Translations under genes and position numbers: made by a program
DNA from: Achromobacter kerstersii
Lineage (GTDB): Bacteria > Pseudomonadota > Gammaproteobacteria > Burkholderiales > Burkholderiaceae_B
Assembly: GCF_902859595.1 (NCBI RefSeq)
Contig: NZ_CADIJQ010000006.1
Span: 310,001-374,000 of the forward strand
Length of the DNA stretch: 64,000 bases
Reading direction: 5' to 3'
In this document: positions 58,617 through 64,000 of the stretch, in pieces
Layout of the letters: the number at the start of each line of letters is the position of its first letter
Numbering within the stretch: position 1 is the first letter of the stretch
The notes under the pieces: model-generated
Database searches by the model: none
Seen by the model: only the letters and a program-made list of their open reading frames with translations
What the model was told of the DNA's origin: nothing

Positions 58617-59156
58617 ATGTCCCTCGCCAAAAGACTGCGCGCCCTGATGCGGTGGCGCGGTATCCATAGCCAGAACCAGCTCGCACGCATTTCCAGCGTG
58701 CCGCAGTCCTGCATTCACCGCATCCTTACTCGTGCCGATGGCTACTCGCCGTCTCGCGCCACGTTGATACGCCTGGCCGCCGCGCTGGATACCAGCGTGC
58801 CGTGGCTGTCAGACGGCGTCATCAGCGCGGTCGAGCCGCATGGGGTGCCACATGCTGTGCCACATGCGGTGCCACTCGGGGCGCCACATGCGGTGTCGCA
58901 CGGTTCGCCACACGGTGTGCCACGCACTGATACCGCCATGCAAGCGGACACGCGCACGGCGGCGCATGCGTTCATGCACGCGGCAGTACCCGCGTCCGCC
59001 CCGGAGGTCGATGGCTATTGCGCCGAAATATGCGTGTTGCTGCGCCAGCAACCCGACAGCACCAAGAAGACCGTGCTGTCGATGGTGCGCTTGATGGTCG
59101 ACAGCCAGGCGACGGGCGCAAGTTCGCAGGCCTTGAATTCGCTCGCCTCTTCTTAG
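58617..59156 (+). CDS. XRE/Cro-type helix-turn-helix protein with His/Pro-rich repeat linker
   Basis: A 179-residue protein. The N-terminal about 65 residues are an XRE DNA-binding domain (NQLARISSVPQSCIHRILTR followed by a conserved LIRLAAALDTSVPWLSDG). A linker at about residues 73-103 consists of degenerate PHAVP/PHGVP repeats with seven histidines. A short helical C-terminal part with TKKTVLSMVRLMVDSQ follows. There is no S24 peptidase domain, so it is not a LexA/cI-type cleavable repressor. It is convergent with the HtrA gene across a 10-bp repeat array. Its targets are unknown; autoregulation is suggested by the promoter dyad. Confidence 0.82.
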   Translation: MSLAKRLRALMRWRGIHSQNQLARISSVPQSCIHRILTRADGYSPSRATLIRLAAALDTSVPWLSDGVISAVEPHGVPHAVPHAVPLGAPHAVSHGSPHGVPRTDTAMQADTRTAAHAFMHAAVPASAPEVDGYCAEICVLLRQQPDSTKKTVLSMVRLMVDSQATGASSQALNSLASS

Positions 59157-59180
59157 CGCGGCTTCAAGAGGCTGAACGGG

Positions 59181-59260
59181 CCTTCATAGACCCTCATAGA
59201 CCTTCCTAGGCCTTCATAGACCTTCCTAGGCCTTCATAGACCTTCCTAGGCCTTCACAGG
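59181..59260. repeat. Tandem array of eight 10-bp units at a convergent junction
   Basis: Eight consecutive 10-mers: CCTTCATAGA and CCTTCCTAGG alternate three times, flanked by the variants CCTTCATAGA, CCCTCATAGA and CCTTCACAGG. The array ends ten bases before the stop codon of the HtrA-type gene and starts 24 bases after the XRE gene. The half-units contain the palindrome CCTAGG. Confidence 0.9.
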
Positions 59261-59270
59261 CGAATCCGGT

Positions 59271-60431
<1,161 letters not shown>

Positions 60432-60450
60432 GATTCTGATAGGACAAACA

Positions 60451-61227
60451 ATGAAAAAAGTGGACTCCCACGTGCTGGCCAGCTGGCTGGACAACACCCT
60501 GCAAGCCGCGCGCTTCAAGGACTACTGCCCCAACGGCATGCAGGTGGAGGGCCGATCCGAAGTCGGACACATTATCACCGGTGTCACCGCTAGCGAAGCG
60601 TTGTTGCGCACGGCCGTCGAACGCGGCGCCGACGCGGTGCTGGTGCATCACGGCTGGATGTGGCGCAACGAAGACCGCCGCGTCATCGGCACGCGCCGCA
60701 CGCGCATGGCGTTGGCGTTGAAAAACGACCTGAACCTGTACGCCTACCACCTGCCGCTGGACGCCCACCCCACACTGGGCAACAACGCGCAATTGGCCCG
60801 CGTGCTGGGCCTGACACCCGCGCGCCGCGATGACGGTTCACCGCAAACCTGTGGTCAGGACAATCTGGTGTGGCTGGGCGACGCCACCGGTGTGCAAACG
60901 CTTGGCGAACTTGGCGCGCGCGTGGCCGAACGCCTGGGCCGCCAGCCGCTAGTCGTGGGCGACCCCGATCAACCCGTGTCGCGCGTGGCGTGGTGCACGG
61001 GCGGCGCGCAAGGCATGCTGGCTGACGCCGTGGACGCGGGCGTCAGCGCCTACATCACAGGCGAAGTCTCGGAATCCACCGTGCATCTGGCGCGCGAAAC
61101 CGGCGTAGGGTTCATCGCCGCCGGTCATCACGCCACCGAGCGCTATGGCGCGCAAGCGTTGGGCCAGGCGGTTGCCGAGCACTTCGGCATCAAGGTCGAA
61201 TTTGTCGACCTTGATAATCCAGCCTAA
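60451..61227 (+). CDS. Nif3-like dinuclear metal-centre protein (DUF34)
   Basis: A 258-residue protein of the Nif3/YbgI family, annotated as GTP cyclohydrolase I type 2-like. KDYCPNGMQVEGRSEVGHII, ADAVLVHHGWMW (metal His) and AYHLPLDAHPTLGNNAQLAR (metal ligands) are present, with YITGEVSESTVHLA and the C-terminal GFIAAGHHATERYGAQALG. The biochemical role of the family is not settled. It is followed by a bidirectional terminator. Confidence 0.95.
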   Translation: MKKVDSHVLASWLDNTLQAARFKDYCPNGMQVEGRSEVGHIITGVTASEALLRTAVERGADAVLVHHGWMWRNEDRRVIGTRRTRMALALKNDLNLYAYHLPLDAHPTLGNNAQLARVLGLTPARRDDGSPQTCGQDNLVWLGDATGVQTLGELGARVAERLGRQPLVVGDPDQPVSRVAWCTGGAQGMLADAVDAGVSAYITGEVSESTVHLARETGVGFIAAGHHATERYGAQALGQAVAEHFGIKVEFVDLDNPA

Positions 61228-61231
61228 TAAA

Positions 61232-61253
61232 AAAGCGCCCCACGGGGCGCTTT
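61232..61253. terminator. Bidirectional intrinsic terminator between the Nif3-like gene and mscL
   Basis: AAAGCGCCC-CACG-GGGCGCTTT forms a 9-bp stem with A runs on the left and TTTCTT on the right, so it works in both directions. It starts four bases after the Nif3-like stop and ends two bases before the mscL stop on the other strand. Confidence 0.85.
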
Positions 61254-61255
61254 CT

Positions 61256-61705
61256 TCATGGCTTTTTCAGCAGGTCGCGGATCTCGCGCAGCAGCGCCAC
61301 ATCTTCGGGCGTTGCGGCCGGTGCGGCCGGCGCTTCCTCGGCCTTGGTGCGGGCCTTGTAGATGGCTTTCACCATCCAGAAAATCACGAACGCCAACAAC
61401 ACAAAGTTGATGATGATGGTGACGAAATTCCCCCACGCGAACACGTTCGCGCCGGCTTTCGAGAGGTCGGCATACGTCATCGGGCCGTTGTAGCCAGCAG
61501 GCATCGACAGCACCAAGAATTTGTTCGAAAAATCGACCGAACCACCCAGGATGAAGTTGACCAGAGGCATGACGATGTCTTTGACTAGCGAATCAACAAT
61601 TCTGCCGAACGCTGCGCCGATAATGACACCCACCGCCAAGTCAACCGCATTGCCTTTAACAGCGAAATCTCGGAATTCTTTGACGAAACCAGTTGCTTTG
61701 CTCAT
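61256..61705 (-). CDS. mscL: Large-conductance mechanosensitive channel
   Basis: A 149-residue channel that opens under membrane tension to release solutes during osmotic downshock. [20 protein letters not shown] (pore helix), [20 protein letters not shown] and the second helix [19 protein letters not shown] are canonical, with the C-terminal helix [17 protein letters not shown] lies eight bases upstream of the ATG. Confidence 0.98.
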   Translation of the reverse strand: MSKATGFVKEFRDFAVKGNAVDLAVGVIIGAAFGRIVDSLVKDIVMPLVNFILGGSVDFSNKFLVLSMPAGYNGPMTYADLSKAGANVFAWGNFVTIIINFVLLAFVIFWMVKAIYKARTKAEEAPAAPAATPEDVALLREIRDLLKKP

Positions 61706-61747
61706 AAAAGCACTCCCTTCGTGATACGCCCGTCAGTGGGCTGGCGC

Positions 61748-61753
61748 TATAAT
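61748..61753 (+). promoter_or_regulatory. TATAAT in the mscL/petA divergent region
   Basis: A perfect -10 hexamer; read on the other strand, the overlapping bases give TATTAT, so it could serve petA, mscL or both. No strong -35 is seen for either direction. A petA transcript from here would have a leader of about 85 bases. Confidence 0.35.
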
Positions 61754-61845
61754 ACGCGGTTGCTATGTTGTTACATATTCCCGCGAACCCGATGCCGCAG
61801 AAGTGATGCTACTCGTAGAGCGGGCGCATCAACAAGGATAGGAAG

Positions 61846-62487
61846 ATGAGTCAGGATACGCTGGTGCACGATGATGACGGTGCGGTTGATCCCAACCTGC
61901 CACCTGATCCTTCGCGACGTTTCTGGGTTACCACCGCCTGTGCTGTGGGTGGCGTAGCAGGTGTCGCAACGGCAGTGCCGCTTGTGAGCACATTTTCTCC
62001 CTCTGAAAAGGCCCGCGCGGCCGGGGCCCCTGTAGAAGTGGATATCGGCGATATACCCGTCGGCACCATGAAAACAGTGGAATGGCGTGGGAAGCCGGTA
62101 TGGATCATTCACCGGTCTCCCGAACAACTCGCCGGTCTCAAAGCGCTCGACCCTTTACTGGCCGATCCCGAATCCAAGCGGCCTGGTTTCACTCCCAAAT
62201 ACGCAGAAAACGAAGCTCGTTCGCGCAAGCCCGAGATCTTCGTCTGTGTCGGCATTTGTACTCATCTGGGCTGCTCGCCCACCTCGCACTTCGAGACAGG
62301 CGGCGGTGGCGGCATGGGCGCCAATTGGCAAGGCGGATTCCTCTGTCCGTGCCATGGCTCCACGTTCGACCTGGCCGGCCGGGTCTACAAGAACAAGCCT
62401 GCTCCCGATAATCTCGAAGTACCGCCCTACCAGTATCTGAGCGATACCCGCATCATTGTGGGCGTCGATGAAGACAACAAGGCCTGA
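61846..62487 (+). CDS. petA: Ubiquinol-cytochrome c reductase iron-sulfur (Rieske) subunit
   Basis: The 213-residue Rieske protein of the bc1 complex. A twin-arginine signal-anchor (SRRFWVTTACAVGGVAG, about residues 23-39) marks it as a Tat substrate, fitting the tatABC genes 3.3 kb upstream. The 2Fe-2S ligands are in CVGICTHLGCSP and LCPCHGSTFDLAGRV. A disulfide between the two loops is expected. GATAGGAAG precedes the ATG at 61846. petB follows after 75 bases. Confidence 0.98.
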   Translation: MSQDTLVHDDDGAVDPNLPPDPSRRFWVTTACAVGGVAGVATAVPLVSTFSPSEKARAAGAPVEVDIGDIPVGTMKTVEWRGKPVWIIHRSPEQLAGLKALDPLLADPESKRPGFTPKYAENEARSRKPEIFVCVGICTHLGCSPTSHFETGGGGGMGANWQGGFLCPCHGSTFDLAGRVYKNKPAPDNLEVPPYQYLSDTRIIVGVDEDNKA

Positions 62488-62562
62488 CGCTCGCGTCGCG
62501 CTTTTTTCCCGAATTACGTAAGTAAAACAAATACGCACACGTATTAGAGAAGGAGCCGTTAC

Positions 62563-63951
62563 ATGGCTGGCGAGAAAACCGTCGAGACGACAGGCCTGCT
62601 GGGCTGGTTGGACCGGCGCTTTCCGGTGACCTCCACCTGGAAAGCCCATCTGTCCGAGTACTACGCACCGAAGAATTTCAACTTCTGGTATTTCTTTGGC
62701 TCTCTGGCCTTATTGGTCCTGGTGCTGCAGATCGTGACCGGGATTTTCCTGGTCATGCACTACAAGCCGGACGCCGAACGCGCGTTCCAGTCCGTCGAAT
62801 ACATCATGCGCGAAGTCCCGTGGGGCTGGCTGGTGCGCTATATGCACTCCACCGGCGCGTCGATGTTCTTTGTCGTCGTCTACCTGCACATGTTGCGCGG
62901 GCTGCTTTACGGTTCCTACCGCAAGCCGCGCGAACTCGTGTGGATTTTCGGCGTGGCGATTTTCCTCTGTCTGATGGCCGAAGCCTTCTTCGGCTACCTG
63001 CTTCCGTGGGGCCAGATGTCGTATTGGGGCGCCCAGGTGATCGTCAACCTGTTCGCGGCCATTCCGTTCATCGGCCCTGAACTGTCGATCTGGATTCGCG
63101 GCGACTACGTCGTGTCGGACGCTACCCTGAACCGCTTCTTCGCCTTCCACGTCATCGCGATTCCGCTGGTGCTCGTGGGCCTGGTGGCGGCTCACCTGGT
63201 GGCGCTGCACGAAGTGGGCTCCAACAACCCGGACGGCATCGAGATCAAGCAGGGCCCGAAAGACAAATACGGCCGGCCGAAGGATGGCATTCCGTTCCAC
63301 CCGTTCTACTCGGTGCATGACCTGATGGGCGTGGCGGGCTTCTTGCTCGTGTTCGCGTTCATCGTGTTCTTCGCCCCCGAGATGGGCGGCTACTTCCTCG
63401 AGTTCAACAACTTCATCCCTGCTGACTCGCTGAAGACGCCTCCGCACATCGCGCCGGTCTGGTACTTCACGCCGTTCTACTCGATGCTGCGCGCCACCAC
63501 CGACGAATTCACGTGGGTGCTGGCGGGTGCATCGGTGCTGGGCGCCATCGCGTTGCTCGTCAAGAGCAACCTGAAGGGCATCCTGCGCGTCGCCATCCCC
63601 GGCATCCTGATCGTCGTGGCCGTGCTGCTGCGCGTGATCGACGCCAAGTTCTGGGGTGTGGTGGCCATGGGCGGCACGGTTGTCATCCTGTTCTTCCTGC
63701 CCTGGCTGGACCATTCCCCGGTCAAGTCGATCCGCTACCGGCCCACGTGGCACAAGTGGATCTACGGCATCTTCATGGTCAACTTCCTGGTGCTCGGCTA
63801 CATCGGTACGCAGCCGCCCAGTCCGCCGTTGAACATCACGTCGCAAATTGGCACGCTGCTGTACCTGGCATTCTTTTTCCTGATGCCGGTCTGGAGCCGC
63901 CTTGGCACCTTCAAGCAAGTGCCTGAGCGCGTTACGTTCCACGCCCACTGA
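62563..63951 (+). CDS. petB: Ubiquinol-cytochrome c reductase cytochrome b
   Basis: A 462-residue, eight-helix cytochrome b of full length (not split into b6 and subunit IV). Heme histidines lie in YMHSTGASMFFVVVYLHMLR and in FFAFHVIAIPLVLVGLVAAH. The quinol-site PEWY-equivalent region is APVWYFTPFYSMLRA. GAGAAGGAG precedes the ATG. It is co-transcribed with petA and petC. Confidence 0.98.
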   Translation: MAGEKTVETTGLLGWLDRRFPVTSTWKAHLSEYYAPKNFNFWYFFGSLALLVLVLQIVTGIFLVMHYKPDAERAFQSVEYIMREVPWGWLVRYMHSTGASMFFVVVYLHMLRGLLYGSYRKPRELVWIFGVAIFLCLMAEAFFGYLLPWGQMSYWGAQVIVNLFAAIPFIGPELSIWIRGDYVVSDATLNRFFAFHVIAIPLVLVGLVAAHLVALHEVGSNNPDGIEIKQGPKDKYGRPKDGIPFHPFYSVHDLMGVAGFLLVFAFIVFFAPEMGGYFLEFNNFIPADSLKTPPHIAPVWYFTPFYSMLRATTDEFTWVLAGASVLGAIALLVKSNLKGILRVAIPGILIVVAVLLRVIDAKFWGVVAMGGTVVILFFLPWLDHSPVKSIRYRPTWHKWIYGIFMVNFLVLGYIGTQPPSPPLNITSQIGTLLYLAFFFLMPVWSRLGTFKQVPERVTFHAH

Positions 63952-63975
63952 GCCCCACCAGATAACGGATTAACC

Positions 63976-64000
63976 ATGATCAAGAAGCTGATTGGTGCCG
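63976..64000 (+). CDS. petC: Start of cytochrome c1 gene, cut by the window edge
   Basis: Only eight codons are present (MIKKLIGA), 24 bases after petB. The basic start is consistent with a signal peptide. The call as cytochrome c1 rests mainly on the conserved petA-petB-petC order. Confidence 0.65.

Noticed and set aside
59181..59260. Possible CRISPR array
   Set aside because: The repeats are 10 bp, directly adjacent and without spacers, and no cas genes occur in the window.

Overview
The window is a stretch of a GC-rich betaproteobacterial chromosome, most consistent with the Alcaligenaceae (Achromobacter/Bordetella type). The evidence is the gene order glmS-glmU, coxBAC-ctaAB, gltBD, mla-murA-his-tatABC-petABC, a Bug-type tricarboxylate receptor, a PhaM-type PHA granule regulator and several Burkholderiales-restricted small proteins. 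I see no prophage, integrative element, CRISPR array, rRNA or tRNA. Nearly all of it is core genome with high coding density.

Layout. 1-9200: the 5' part of a nucleotide-sugar dehydrogenase, an AT-rich gap, then glmS facing an Lrp-type regulator, a glycosyltransferase-ugd pair and an MFS exporter coupled to glmU. This is an envelope-precursor block. 9200-11200: PhaM-like protein, a glycine-zipper membrane protein and a DUF3717 protein. 11270-19970: a cytochrome aa3 oxidase block on the minus strand (coxB, coxA, small assembly protein, DUF2970, coxC, SURF1, SCO-like, ctaA, ctaB, sco1) with one DUF2909 gene in opposite orientation. 20270-27960: Nudix hydrolase, a large Na+/H+ antiporter with a cyclic-nucleotide-binding domain, a CpdA-like phosphodiesterase, rpoH, a membrane protein and S-formylglutathione hydrolase. 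28190-35600: an inactivated RAYT-type transposase relative followed by gltBD. 35800-42040: split chromate transporter, OmpW, LysR regulator with a divergent MFS gene, Bug receptor, nitronate monooxygenase. 42400-49400: mlaF-E-D-A-C, an ABC-2 exporter pair, ibaG/bolA, murA. 49546-56391: hisG-D-C-B-H-A-F-I-E. 56409-58533: hinT, tatA, tatB, tatC. 58617 to the end: XRE regulator, HtrA/DegS-type protease, Nif3-like protein, mscL, and petA-petB-petC of the bc1 complex (petC cut by the window edge).

The genes form functional groups: complete terminal oxidase assembly (heme A synthesis, copper delivery, subunits), a bc1 complex whose Rieske subunit is a Tat substrate next to tatABC, outer-membrane lipid asymmetry (Mla) joined to cell-wall synthesis (MurA, GlmS, GlmU), and an entire histidine pathway except the hisZ partner expected for short-form HisG.

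The most interesting non-textbook signals are: (1) a RAYT-family protein that has lost both the HUH histidines and the catalytic tyrosine but carries an AT-hook-like tail, sitting directly upstream of gltBD, whose upstream region has seven TAGGG/CCCTA boxes around a TATAAT; (2) a perfect CIRCE operator upstream of rpoH; (3) a candidate minus-strand small RNA next to rpoH with a CU-rich loop complementary to Shine-Dalgarno sequences and a U6 terminator; (4) an XRE regulator that appears leaderless, with an operator-like dyad over its -10; (5) tandem arrays with a strict 10-bp period at gene 3' ends.
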